A stretch of 15,421 nucleotides of DNA from Synergistaceae bacterium (GTDB lineage: Bacteria; Synergistota; Synergistia; Synergistales; Aminobacteriaceae). Location: positions 1 to 15,421 of the forward strand of contig JAFRSL010000006.1 in NCBI GenBank assembly GCA_017427625.1. Direction: 5' to 3'. Below the pieces are notes generated by a model. The model did no database searches. It was not told the origin of the DNA and was given only the letters and a program-made list of their open reading frames with translations. Shown here piece after piece: positions 7,250 through 14,238 of this stretch. Positions within the stretch are counted from its first letter, which is position 1. Every line of letters starts with the position of its first letter. The position numbers and the translations under genes were made by a program.

Positions 7250-8236
7250 ATGAAGAAAGTATTATCGAGCGTCATTGTTGCGGTTATGGTTATCGTTTCG
7301 GCATGTTCAGCACTTGCGGCGGACTGGCCAACGAAGACGGTCAACGTCATTCTCCCCTACGGAGCGGGCGGAGACACGGATACGTATTGCCGACAGCTTT
7401 TCCAGCGCGTGAGCAAGGTAACAGGTCAGACGTTCGTCGTCATCAACGAGCAGGGCGGTTCGGGAATGGTTGCGGCTATGGATGTAATGAACAAACCCGC
7501 AGACGGCTACACGTTGCTGTTCAACCACACAGGCGCGTCGCTCGTTCAGGAAGCTACGGGAATGGCTGACTTCTCATACACCACAGACTTCGAGAACTGC
7601 TGCACAGTCGCAATCGACGAGACATATTCACTCGTTGCAATTTCGCCCGAAGGTGAGTACAAGCAGTACAGCAAGGGCTGGAAGTCTTTGGCTGACATGA
7701 TAGCCTACGCGAAGGAGAATCCAGGCAAAGTACGTTACTCGACGGTCTTCGGTTCAATCACTGAGTACGTCGGAACGGTTCTTGAGAATCAGGCGGGAGT
7801 TGAGTTCGACAAAATCAACGTCGGGACTTCAGCGGGTGAAAGAATGGCGGCCATGCTCGGCGGACAGGTTGATCTCCTTGCGGCCAACTACATGCAGTTC
7901 AAGGATTACATTGAGAAGGGCGACCTCGTTTGTCTGGGCGTAATGTCAAAGCAGAGGGTTCCGGGAATCAATCACCCAACGTTCACGGAGCTGGGCTATG
8001 ACAAGGTGGTCAACGCTAAGAAGTACGAGGTCAAGTTCCCCAAAGGAACGGACAAGGCAATCGTGAACAAGCTCGCTGAGATTTGCCGCCAGATAGTTCT
8101 TGAGGATAAGAGCTACGCGGAAGTTCTTGGCGTATATTTCGCGCAGCCTTTCTACCGCGATGCCGAGCAGATGAACAGGGAGGATCCCGAAGAAGTTAAG
8201 GCGCTTGCCAAAGAGTTCACAGCAGACCTGAATTAG
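7250..8236 (+). CDS. tctC: TctC/Bug-family periplasmic solute-binding receptor
   Basis: This 328-residue exported protein begins with a signal peptide (MKKVLSSVIVAVMVIVSACS). Family landmarks follow: WPTKTVNVILPYGAGGDTDT (about 26-45), NEQGGSGMVAAMDVM (about 67-81) and the conserved PADGYTLLF near 84-92. Bug receptors have two alpha/beta lobes and bind carboxylates through ordered waters, delivering them to TctAB. The processing site is ambiguous: VSAC (16-19) could be a lipobox, while ALA-AD (A23/A24) suits signal peptidase I. It closes the aldolase operon, 18 bp after the dehydrogenase with AGGAGG ahead, and no tctA or tctB follows. It may serve the TctBA at the left edge, pass substrate to another TctAB, or act as a sensor. 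Receptor family is clear; ligand is unknown. Confidence 0.92.
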   Translation: MKKVLSSVIVAVMVIVSACSALAADWPTKTVNVILPYGAGGDTDTYCRQLFQRVSKVTGQTFVVINEQGGSGMVAAMDVMNKPADGYTLLFNHTGASLVQEATGMADFSYTTDFENCCTVAIDETYSLVAISPEGEYKQYSKGWKSLADMIAYAKENPGKVRYSTVFGSITEYVGTVLENQAGVEFDKINVGTSAGERMAAMLGGQVDLLAANYMQFKDYIEKGDLVCLGVMSKQRVPGINHPTFTELGYDKVVNAKKYEVKFPKGTDKAIVNKLAEICRQIVLEDKSYAEVLGVYFAQPFYRDAEQMNREDPEEVKALAKEFTADLN

Positions 8237-8256
8237 TATCGAAGAACGTGAAGTTC

Positions 8257-8294
8257 AAAAAAGCCCCCCGAATCTCTCGAGGGGCAATTTGTTT
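8257..8294. terminator. Bidirectional terminator between tctC and the Ig-repeat gene
   Basis: A 9-bp stem with one C-A mismatch (8263-8271 with 8277-8285) closes a 5-nt loop. On the minus strand it is followed by six T, good for ending the Ig-repeat gene. On the plus strand the tail is AATTTGTTT, weaker but adequate for the tctC operon, whose stop is 26 bp before the stem. Confidence 0.85.
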
Positions 8295-8300
8295 CAAACC

Positions 8301-11300
8301 TTACTCTCTGATTTTCACCGCGATGATTGGCTCGTAGATGATGCCTGGTTCAAGCCATGCCGAGACCGTTACTGAATACGTCTCCGGCACCCTCTCAATG
8401 ACTTCACCATCTTCGTCGAGAAATACAGCGTTGTCTGCATCACCCTCATCATCCTCGCCATCAGGGAATGAATGCCACGCAAGCAACCCGCCCTCTGGAA
8501 CATTCACGTCAAGCGACACCGCGAACTCGTACAATCCAGCTTCTTCGACTTCCAATGCCGGAAGGACTGCCGCAATTACCTCATCATTGTTGGCGATTAC
8601 TGCGAGAGTTTCAGCAGCAAGTGCATCACGCTCATGGAAGGCCACCCCGTTCTCGAACTCGGGGGCTTCCGGCTCTTCTGGTTTGTCCGAAGCTGGTGCC
8701 TCCTTTATCGAGATGTAGAACGTCTGCGTTGACTTGTAGGAGAGCTTGTTAGCGTTTGCAGCGGTTACCTTGATCTTGAAGTTCTCTCCCGCTTTCATTG
8801 GGACTCCGTAAATCAACCCAGTGTCCTCGTCCATCGTCAGACCTTCAGGCATTTCTCCCGAGTATGACCATATCACCTCGGCGTTATTTGTCGAGAGCTT
8901 GAGCTGGCATGAGTACATTTCGCCGACAACCCCGTCTGGAATGTCGCTGATTGTTGTCGAAAATTTCGGTTTCACGGCCTTGATGGTCATCTTCATTCCC
9001 TTGCTGTACGATTGGTCATCACCTGAGCCGTTCTCGACAGTTACCTGAATTTTGCCGCTGAACAATTTCTCAGGCGTTCCGAAAATCGTGCATTCCTCGC
9101 CCGTCGCGTTGGTAGTGAAATCCAATCCGTCCGGCAAATCCTCGAAGTCCCACGTAAGAGGCGTTACTCCCGTAGCCTTTAGCACAGACCTGTATGCTTC
9201 ACCCTCTGTGCCTTTCTTGAACGAACCTTTGATCTTAGGCGTTACACCCTTGACATTCAGCGTGAACTCATCTGAAATCTCGACAGCTCCGTTGCTCGCG
9301 GAAATCGTAAGCTCGAACTCTCCAGCTTCTGTAGGTTTGCCTGAGAACTTGCCCTTGTCGAACTTCACGCCTTCAGGAAGATCGCCCTCAATGCTCCAGA
9401 CTGTTGGCTTCATGTTCTTGACCTTCAGAGTGTAGCTGTACTTCTTGTTCCACTTCGCTTCCTTCAAAGCATAGCTCTTGAACTCAGGAGCATTTGCAAC
9501 GACTTTCAGGCTTATCTGCTTTGCCTTTGATGAACCTGCACTGTTCGAAGCGATTACGTTGAATTTGAAGGTTGTAGCCTTGCTGGTATCAACTCTCCCT
9601 GTAACCTCGCCTTCCTCTGTGAGTTCCAAGCCACCCGGAAGCGACTCTCCATCCGCCAGCTTCCATGTGAGACCCGTACCCTCTGCTTCAAGGAAATAGC
9701 TGTAATCCTCGCCCTGATATGCGTCGGGAATCTTTGAGGACTTCACCACCGGAGCATTCACATTGCTTCCAGTACTGTTGACCTTGAGCGTCAAGTTAGC
9801 GTAGTCAGTGCCGGCTGTGTTCTTTGCCTTCACCGTGATGTTGTACGTCCCTGCGGTTTTGGGTGTTCCAGTGAGCAATCCACCAGGTGAGAACGTGAGG
9901 CCAGTCAGAGTTTTCCACGTTGCTGTCCACGTTATACTCTTCCCCTCTGCTTTGAACTGGAAGCTGTACGCCTCTCCTGCCGTCGCCTCATCAAGCGTCT
10001 CAGTCGTAATCTTCGGCGGGGTTACCTTGTCGCTCTCAGCTATCGTCAGCGTGTATTCCTTCGTGTCATTGCCAACCGAGTTTTCAGCAGTTACAACAAC
10101 CGTGAATGTTCCGCTGACCTTAGGAACGCCCGTGAGTTTCCCCGATGTGTTGAGCGTCAAGCCATCTGGAAGCCCGGTAGCTGTCCACGTCAATGGTGAT
10201 GTGCCCGTTGCATCGAGAGTCACGTTGTAGAGTTCGCCAGCCTTGCCATCATCAAGTGAGGCCGTCGTTATTGACGGAGCTGTTATCTCTGACGTGCTGG
10301 ATTTCACCTTCAGCGTGAACTTCCGCGAGTCTTTCCCAGCCGCATTTGCCGCCACTACCGTGAATGATGTCTCGCCGGATTTGTCGGGTGCTGTGCCGGA
10401 AATTGTCGCTGACTCCGCATCGAACGTAAGCCACGATGGAAGCCCCATAGCCGTCCACGTTATCGGCGTTGCTCCAGTGGCTTCAAGCTGAACCGACACG
10501 TCTTGTAGATGCTGGAACGTCCCCAAATCCTGCGGAGTCGTTATCATCGGAGCTCCGGCAACACTCTCAATCGTCAGCATGAACGTCCGAGAATCGCTGC
10601 CCGCCGAATTGCTTGCAGTCAACGTAAACGTGAATGCTCCCGATGACGTTGGAATGCCTGAGATTTCGCCTGTTGATGGATCGAGCGTGAGACCTGCCGG
10701 AAGTGTACCCGATGATACCGACCATGTTGCGCCTGAAACGTTGGCAGCGAGTGTTACGGTGTAAGGCGTTTCTTTCGTGCCGTTGGGGAGGCTGGTGGTT
10801 GTGATTTCGATGGGTGCAGGGGCTGAGACAGGAGCGAAGTCCCACTGATAGTCAAGGAATTCATTGCCGCTTTCGTGGTATTGCACTCTGACAAGAATAA
10901 AGCTTACATTGCTCAGTGCTTCAGGCTCATCAAGAGTCCATGTGCCTTGATTCGTGTTGTTGTACCAGCTTGAACGCAAGATACTGCTGTCATCAGAGTG
11001 CATAATACTGATTCTGAAGTCTGTCCTATATGAAGGCTGTAAAGCTGTCGAAGTATCCTGAGGATTAACCAGCTTATAGTTCACCGCTGTGATTTTTCCG
11101 TCCTCACTCGTTACTTCAATGTACGGCACGCAGGAAGCAAGCTGTTCGGAGACTGATTTGTATCTTGGAATTGTTGCGCTTCCGTCCATGTTCAGCTCTG
11201 CAGGGAATGTCCATGTTACAGTCCTTCCGCCAAGCTCTGTTTCAGCCCCTCCGGCCAGCACCACGACTCTGGAATCTCCGTTTCTTAGGCCATACTCAAG

Positions 11301-12392
11301 CCAGCTCTTGTCGATATGAAGTTCGCGGTACATTCCCAAGTTGAACGTCATATCTTTTCCAGCGTCTACTGAAGCAATGATTTCCTCTGTATCGTCATCT
11401 CTCAGCGTATAGCCACCGCCTGAAATGGTTATTCGCCCCGCATCGGTGAAGTGTTTTGCTTCGGCCAGAATGGAATTGTCTGTCTCAACGGTAAGAGTAA
11501 GACCGTAGAACGTAGCATCGCTGTAATCCGATTTGCCATCTATGAGCTTTGCGTCTGACTCGTACGTACTCCACAGAGACAACTCAGGCTCATCAAGGCG
11601 GGAGAATTTCCATGTATGTATCTTCTCTGCATCCTCATCGAAAGTGTTCAGATTGACTTCTATCAACCATATTTCCGATTCCTCGATAGGTTCATAGAAT
11701 GTCAGCGTCCCTTCTGGAGTCTCACCTGCAGGAATCTGAACCCACGGGCTCCAGTAAAACTCGTCCCAGCCCTTCCTGCTTGCGTTATCTACTTGGAACT
11801 CCATGTTGAAGTCTTGAGAGACGGGCTTTGATGTGTCAGAAGGATTCACAACGCGCCAGTTCAGACCCGTAACCTTAGAGCCTGAACGTATGAACTCTAT
11901 GTAGGGTACGAATGAATCGAGCTGCTCCTGAGTAGTCCTGTAATTCGGGAACGTTGCCTGACCACTTAGGCTTGGCATATCGGGAACACTCCAGTTCGCG
12001 TTTATACCGTTAAGGCCATTGTCTGCTTCAAGGCACAAACGGGTGCGCTGACCATCGTCCCTGTAGAGTTCGTAGCCCCATATTCCATAAGTTGAGCCTA
12101 ATTTGAACGTATGGGGAGCCTCTGAGACTTTCTGCATCTCTTGTCCGTTCCAGAAGGAATAATTACCGCCTGAAATTGTGAACGTTCCCGGCAGTTTCGA
12201 GATTTCTTCAGTGAATTGGACATCATTGTCTGAGACAGTTACGTATATTTGCGAGAATCTTGCCTGCGAGTAATCCGAATGCCCATCAGTCAGACCTGCA
12301 AGAGATTCGTGTTTTGCCCACATATACGGCTCTGCCCATGCCCCTGATGACATTAGCAACATCATCATACACGCCAACAACTTTTTGACCAT
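8301..12392 (-). CDS. Giant secreted Ig-repeat protein with duplicated N-terminal module
   Basis: This 1363-residue protein has a signal peptide (MVKKLLACMMMLLMSSGAWA, cleavage before E21) and then no further membrane segment. Order: two related modules of about 245 residues (24-268 and 271-520), eight Ig-like repeats of about 80-90 residues (527-1230), a Pro/Glu linker (1231-1247) and a C-terminal module (1248-1363) with an acidic stretch (DGEDDEGDAD). The Ig repeats carry the He_PIG pattern LPxGLT...GxIxGxP...F.V.A.N..G. Such repeats are structural stalks in surface or secreted proteins; no catalytic motif is recognised. AAGGAGG 8 nt before the ATG fixes the start. It is monocistronic, with its own promoter and terminator. 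No LPXTG, dockerin, S-layer or C-terminal hydrophobic anchor is present. An adhesin or polymer-binding role is an inference. Confidence 0.9.
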   Translation of the reverse strand: MVKKLLACMMMLLMSSGAWAEPYMWAKHESLAGLTDGHSDYSQARFSQIYVTVSDNDVQFTEEISKLPGTFTISGGNYSFWNGQEMQKVSEAPHTFKLGSTYGIWGYELYRDDGQRTRLCLEADNGLNGINANWSVPDMPSLSGQATFPNYRTTQEQLDSFVPYIEFIRSGSKVTGLNWRVVNPSDTSKPVSQDFNMEFQVDNASRKGWDEFYWSPWVQIPAGETPEGTLTFYEPIEESEIWLIEVNLNTFDEDAEKIHTWKFSRLDEPELSLWSTYESDAKLIDGKSDYSDATFYGLTLTVETDNSILAEAKHFTDAGRITISGGGYTLRDDDTEEIIASVDAGKDMTFNLGMYRELHIDKSWLEYGLRNGDSRVVVLAGGAETELGGRTVTWTFPAELNMDGSATIPRYKSVSEQLASCVPYIEVTSEDGKITAVNYKLVNPQDTSTALQPSYRTDFRISIMHSDDSSILRSSWYNNTNQGTWTLDEPEALSNVSFILVRVQYHESGNEFLDYQWDFAPVSAPAPIEITTTSLPNGTKETPYTVTLAANVSGATWSVSSGTLPAGLTLDPSTGEISGIPTSSGAFTFTLTASNSAGSDSRTFMLTIESVAGAPMITTPQDLGTFQHLQDVSVQLEATGATPITWTAMGLPSWLTFDAESATISGTAPDKSGETSFTVVAANAAGKDSRKFTLKVKSSTSEITAPSITTASLDDGKAGELYNVTLDATGTSPLTWTATGLPDGLTLNTSGKLTGVPKVSGTFTVVVTAENSVGNDTKEYTLTIAESDKVTPPKITTETLDEATAGEAYSFQFKAEGKSITWTATWKTLTGLTFSPGGLLTGTPKTAGTYNITVKAKNTAGTDYANLTLKVNSTGSNVNAPVVKSSKIPDAYQGEDYSYFLEAEGTGLTWKLADGESLPGGLELTEEGEVTGRVDTSKATTFKFNVIASNSAGSSKAKQISLKVVANAPEFKSYALKEAKWNKKYSYTLKVKNMKPTVWSIEGDLPEGVKFDKGKFSGKPTEAGEFELTISASNGAVEISDEFTLNVKGVTPKIKGSFKKGTEGEAYRSVLKATGVTPLTWDFEDLPDGLDFTTNATGEECTIFGTPEKLFSGKIQVTVENGSGDDQSYSKGMKMTIKAVKPKFSTTISDIPDGVVGEMYSCQLKLSTNNAEVIWSYSGEMPEGLTMDEDTGLIYGVPMKAGENFKIKVTAANANKLSYKSTQTFYISIKEAPASDKPEEPEAPEFENGVAFHERDALAAETLAVIANNDEVIAAVLPALEVEEAGLYEFAVSLDVNVPEGGLLAWHSFPDGEDDEGDADNAVFLDEDGEVIERVPETYSVTVSAWLEPGIIYEPIIAVKIRE
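8304..8651 (-). other. C-terminal module of the Ig-repeat protein (residues 1248-1363)
   Basis: A helix-rich start (ERDALAAETLAVIANNDEVI) leads to a beta-rich section (GLYEFAVSLDVNVPEGGLLAW), an acidic insertion, and VPETYSVTVSAWLEPGIIYEP before the terminal IAVKIRE. I recall similar segments preceding C-terminal anchors in large Synergistetes surface proteins; that is memory, not a search. No anchor follows here, and the protein stops right after the last predicted strand. Confidence 0.5.
8703..10814 (-). repeat. Eight Ig-like (He_PIG type) repeats, residues 527-1230
   Basis: Repeat starts, judged by the recurring P-x-I-T/K opening and GxPxxxGxFxxxVxAxNxxG ending, are near residues 527, 615, 706, 793, 881, 968, 1051 and 1141. 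Repeats 1-4 are Ser/Thr-rich with few charges. Repeats 5-8 are clearly richer in Lys and Glu, and repeat 6 has degenerated at its opening (EFKSYALKEAKWNKKYSY). No DNA-level tandem identity is obvious. Confidence 0.8.
10833..11582 (-). repeat. N-terminal module copy B (residues 271-520) of the Ig-repeat protein
   Basis: Second copy of the module, directly following copy A with only a two-residue gap. The shared blocks occur in the same order: IDGKSDYSDATF (284-295), RITISGGGYTL (320-330), ATIPRYKSVSEQL (406-418), VPYIEV (422-427) and LVNPQDTS (441-448). Identity is concentrated in these blocks, so the duplication is old. Confidence 0.8.
11589..12323 (-). repeat. N-terminal module copy A (residues 24-268) of the Ig-repeat protein
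   Basis: First copy of an internally duplicated module that I do not recognise. Landmarks shared with copy B: HSDYSQARF (39-46) against KSDYSDATF, FTISGGNYS (71-79) against ITISGGGYT, EQL...VPYIE (156-166) against EQLASCVPYIE, RVVNPSDTS (180-188) against KLVNPQDTS, and a closing W-x-F strand (W261) against WDF. The length and strand-rich composition suggest a beta-sandwich pair. Confidence 0.8.
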
Positions 12393-12437
12393 GATAATGC
12401 CTCCTTAATGAATTTTCTGGAATACGAAGTGAATGAT

Positions 12438-12467
12438 ATTTTAGCGCATGATTAGGATAAAATACAA
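12438..12467 (-). promoter_or_regulatory. Promoter of the Ig-repeat gene
   Basis: On the minus strand TTGTAT (12467-12462) and TAAAAT (12443-12438) are separated by 18 bp. The predicted start near 12431 gives a leader of about 39 nt containing AAGGAGG (at 12406-12400). The -35 box abuts the hairpin that ends the higBA transcript. Confidence 0.6.
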
Positions 12468-12490
12468 CCTCCCCGAAATCAGGGAGGCCA
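12468..12490. repeat. 23-nt hairpin repeat, left copy; also terminator of higBA
   Basis: CCTCCC and GGGAGG arms (12468-12473, 12482-12487) enclose an 8-nt loop. All 23 bases, including the trailing CCA, recur identically at 13168-13190 in the same orientation. On the minus strand this copy is followed by TTGTATTTTA, and it starts about 21 nt after the higA stop, so it can act as a rho-independent terminator. Confidence 0.8.
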
Positions 12491-12511
12491 AAAATTCAAC
12501 ACATCATGCCA

Positions 12512-12808
12512 CTATCTCGCCTCAATCGGGACAACCGCAAGCGTCTTTCCCAAAGGAGCTAAAACCTTCAAAACGCTGCTGAGTCGCGGGCTTGTACTGC
12601 CTTTCTCCATTCTGGCAATAATCGGCTGCTTTACACCGCTCAGTTCTTCCAAATCCTTTTGACTGATGCCTTTTTCCTGCCTTGCCTTGATAATCTCACC
12701 GATCAAATTCACTCGCAAATCACTTGCCGCTATTTCCTCCGGTGTGAAAAGCTCCTGTTCCAGTTCGTCCCATGTACCGCCGATTGCGCTGTTATTCATC
12801 TTCGTCAA
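12512..12808 (-). CDS. higA: HigA-type antitoxin (XRE-family helix-turn-helix)
   Basis: This 98-residue protein has an acidic N-terminal segment ([17 protein letters not shown], 13-29) and an XRE/Cro-type HTH from about residue 35 to 90, with the core [20 protein letters not shown]. It is the expected antitoxin of the preceding RelE-fold toxin, which it should neutralise while binding the operon promoter. Two starts compete: a TTG at 12808 with AAGGAG about 7 nt upstream, used here, and an in-frame ATG at 12799 overlapping the toxin stop (95 residues). Either way the gene overlaps the end of higB by 8-17 bp, implying translational coupling. Toxin-first order is the HigBA hallmark. Confidence 0.9.
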   Translation of the reverse strand: MTKMNNSAIGGTWDELEQELFTPEEIAASDLRVNLIGEIIKARQEKGISQKDLEELSGVKQPIIARMEKGSTSPRLSSVLKVLAPLGKTLAVVPIEAR

Positions 12809-13157
12809 GTCCTCTCTCCTTCAAGTCTGCAAGTTCCCGCTTTGCCTGCGCGATTTCCCGCGACGGAGTTTTTTGCGTTTTCTTAGCAAACTGGTGGAGC
12901 AGTACAAAACTGCCACCAGTCCAGCCTACAAAGAAAATTCTATCGCTTATTGGCCGTAGCTCCCATATATCACCCTCAATATGTTTAATATACGGTTCAC
13001 CTAACTGTAGCCCGTACTGACTCAATGCCTTTACATAGTCGCGGATTTTATTCAGCTTTATTCGGCTGCTCTTATCTCTCTTGCCGGCAAGTTCAATAAG
13101 ATAGTCCGCAACTGGACGCTTACCGTTCCTGTCTCTGTAAAAATAAATCTTATGCAA
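12792..13157 (-). CDS. higB: HigB-type toxin (RelE superfamily, Gp49-like)
   Basis: This 121-residue basic protein matches the phage-derived Gp49-like branch of RelE/HigB toxins: an opening [29 protein letters not shown] (residues 53-69), RIFFVGW and the conserved [14 protein letters not shown] (85-98). Family members are ribosome-dependent mRNA interferases. The frame is open to a GTG at 13166, but GGGGAGG would touch that codon. The TTG at 13157 has GGGGAGG about 9 nt upstream and gives the family-typical M-H-K-I start, so I use it. Its ribosome binding site is therefore the 3' arm of the upstream 23-nt hairpin repeat. It follows ispG in the same direction, and no separate promoter is visible in the short gap. 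Confidence 0.9.
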   Translation of the reverse strand: MHKIYFYRDRNGKRPVADYLIELAGKRDKSSRIKLNKIRDYVKALSQYGLQLGEPYIKHIEGDIWELRPISDRIFFVGWTGGSFVLLHQFAKKTQKTPSREIAQAKRELADLKERGLDEDE

Positions 13158-13167
13158 AGGTCTCACC

Positions 13168-13190
13168 CCTCCCCGAAATCAGGGAGGCCA
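13168..13190. repeat. 23-nt hairpin repeat, right copy; overlaps the higB ribosome binding site
   Basis: Identical to 12468-12490 and exactly 700 bp away. On the minus strand it begins 5 nt after the ispG stop. Its second arm, GGGAGG, is the only good Shine-Dalgarno for higB, so the folded hairpin would hide it. No T-run follows, so it is a poor terminator. Confidence 0.75.
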
Positions 13191-13195
13191 TCACA

Positions 13196-14236
13196 TTACA
13201 TCTTCAAGAACTCAGGCAGCACCCCTTCAAGCTCCTCGAACGAATACTCCCCGACTCTCTCGCCCTCCCGAAAAAGCACAGCTCCTTTAGGCGTTCCGGC
13301 AATCCCAAACTTAGCGTGCCTCGCCTCTTTGGGGCCGTTGACCTCGCACCCCATCACTGCAACGCTAACACCGTCAGGCAATCCCGCAAGCATAGGCTCA
13401 ACGATCTTCACCAAACGCATAACATCAGCGCGCCTTCTTCCGCATGTCGGACACGAAATCAGGTTCACTCCCCGCATCCTAAGCTCAAGTGCCTTCAGAA
13501 TCTCATAGCCTACTCTGACTTCACGCTCCGGTTCATCGGTCAAAGAGACACGCAACGTATCACCGATCCCGCGCATCAACAACGCCGAAATACACGCACT
13601 CCCCTTAACGACACCGCCGTCTCCCGGCCCTGCTTCAGTCAAGCCGATGTGCATGGGGAAATCTGGATATGCCTCAGCGATAAGCTCATTTGCGCGGACG
13701 CATTCAGGAACGCTTGAGGATTTTGCCGACAGTATAATGTCCGTGAAATTGTGGGAAAGCAATAACTCCGCCTGCTCACGAACCGCAAGGAATAACGCTT
13801 TTGAACGGTCGCCCTCCGCTTCGTCTAGCTGAGACTGTGAGACGCTTCCGCCGTTAGCACCGATTCGAATCACAACACCCTTCGACGCAGCACAGGATAT
13901 TACGTCATTCAGTCGGGACAAAGGCATGTTGCCAGGATTGATGCGTATTGCCTTACAGCCGGCCTCCATCGCAAGAATCGCAAGCGCGGGGTCAAAATGA
14001 ATGTCAGCCATAATGACGAGTTTTGTTGACGCAACGAGTGCCCTCAAGTCATCGGCATATTTCGCGTCAGGAAGCGCAGCACGTGCCATCTCACAGCCCG
14101 ATTTAATGAGGCGTTCACACTGAGCGAGGCATTCGTCCCTTTTGTCGAGCGAGACTTTCAGCATACTTTCAACGCGGACAGGGGCATTTCCGCCTATAGT
14201 GAGACCGTTAATGTTGACTTGTCTTTTGCTGTTCAT
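13196..14236 (-). CDS. ispG: IspG (GcpE), 4-hydroxy-3-methylbut-2-enyl diphosphate synthase
   Basis: This cytoplasmic iron-sulfur enzyme of the MEP isoprenoid pathway reductively opens the cyclic diphosphate of methylerythritol to HMBPP using ferredoxin or flavodoxin electrons. The 346-residue length fits the bacterial short form: an N-terminal TIM barrel (about 1-245, with VIMADIHFDP and AIRINPGN) and a C-terminal [4Fe-4S] domain. Cluster ligands are C262 and C265 (CPTCGRRRAD), C297 (MGCEVNGPKEA) and E304, with family-standard spacing. The first barrel strand is unusual: where the family normally reads VQSMT, this has VESML (22-26). It starts 2 bp after the rseP stop with no strong ribosome site, implying translational coupling. 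All catalytic ligands are present. Confidence 0.96.
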   Translation of the reverse strand: MNSKRQVNINGLTIGGNAPVRVESMLKVSLDKRDECLAQCERLIKSGCEMARAALPDAKYADDLRALVASTKLVIMADIHFDPALAILAMEAGCKAIRINPGNMPLSRLNDVISCAASKGVVIRIGANGGSVSQSQLDEAEGDRSKALFLAVREQAELLLSHNFTDIILSAKSSSVPECVRANELIAEAYPDFPMHIGLTEAGPGDGGVVKGSACISALLMRGIGDTLRVSLTDEPEREVRVGYEILKALELRMRGVNLISCPTCGRRRADVMRLVKIVEPMLAGLPDGVSVAVMGCEVNGPKEARHAKFGIAGTPKGAVLFREGERVGEYSFEELEGVLPEFLKM

Positions 14237-14238
14237 GG

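Noticed and set aside
8338..10764. Several plus-strand frames of 75-140 codons opposite the Ig-repeat gene
   Set aside because: They lie entirely antisense to a clear 1363-residue protein, have Ser/Pro/Val-rich shadow composition and lack ribosome binding sites. The biased codon use of the Ig repeats explains them.
12340..12392. Possible lipobox LLAC (residues 5-8) in the Ig-repeat protein
   Set aside because: The Cys is too close to the N-terminus, before a proper hydrophobic core, and Leu at -2 is unusual. A standard cleavage site after A20 fits better.
12468..13190. Two 23-nt repeats considered as a CRISPR remnant
   Set aside because: There are only two copies, 700 bp apart, with a toxin-antitoxin pair between them, no spacers and no cas genes.
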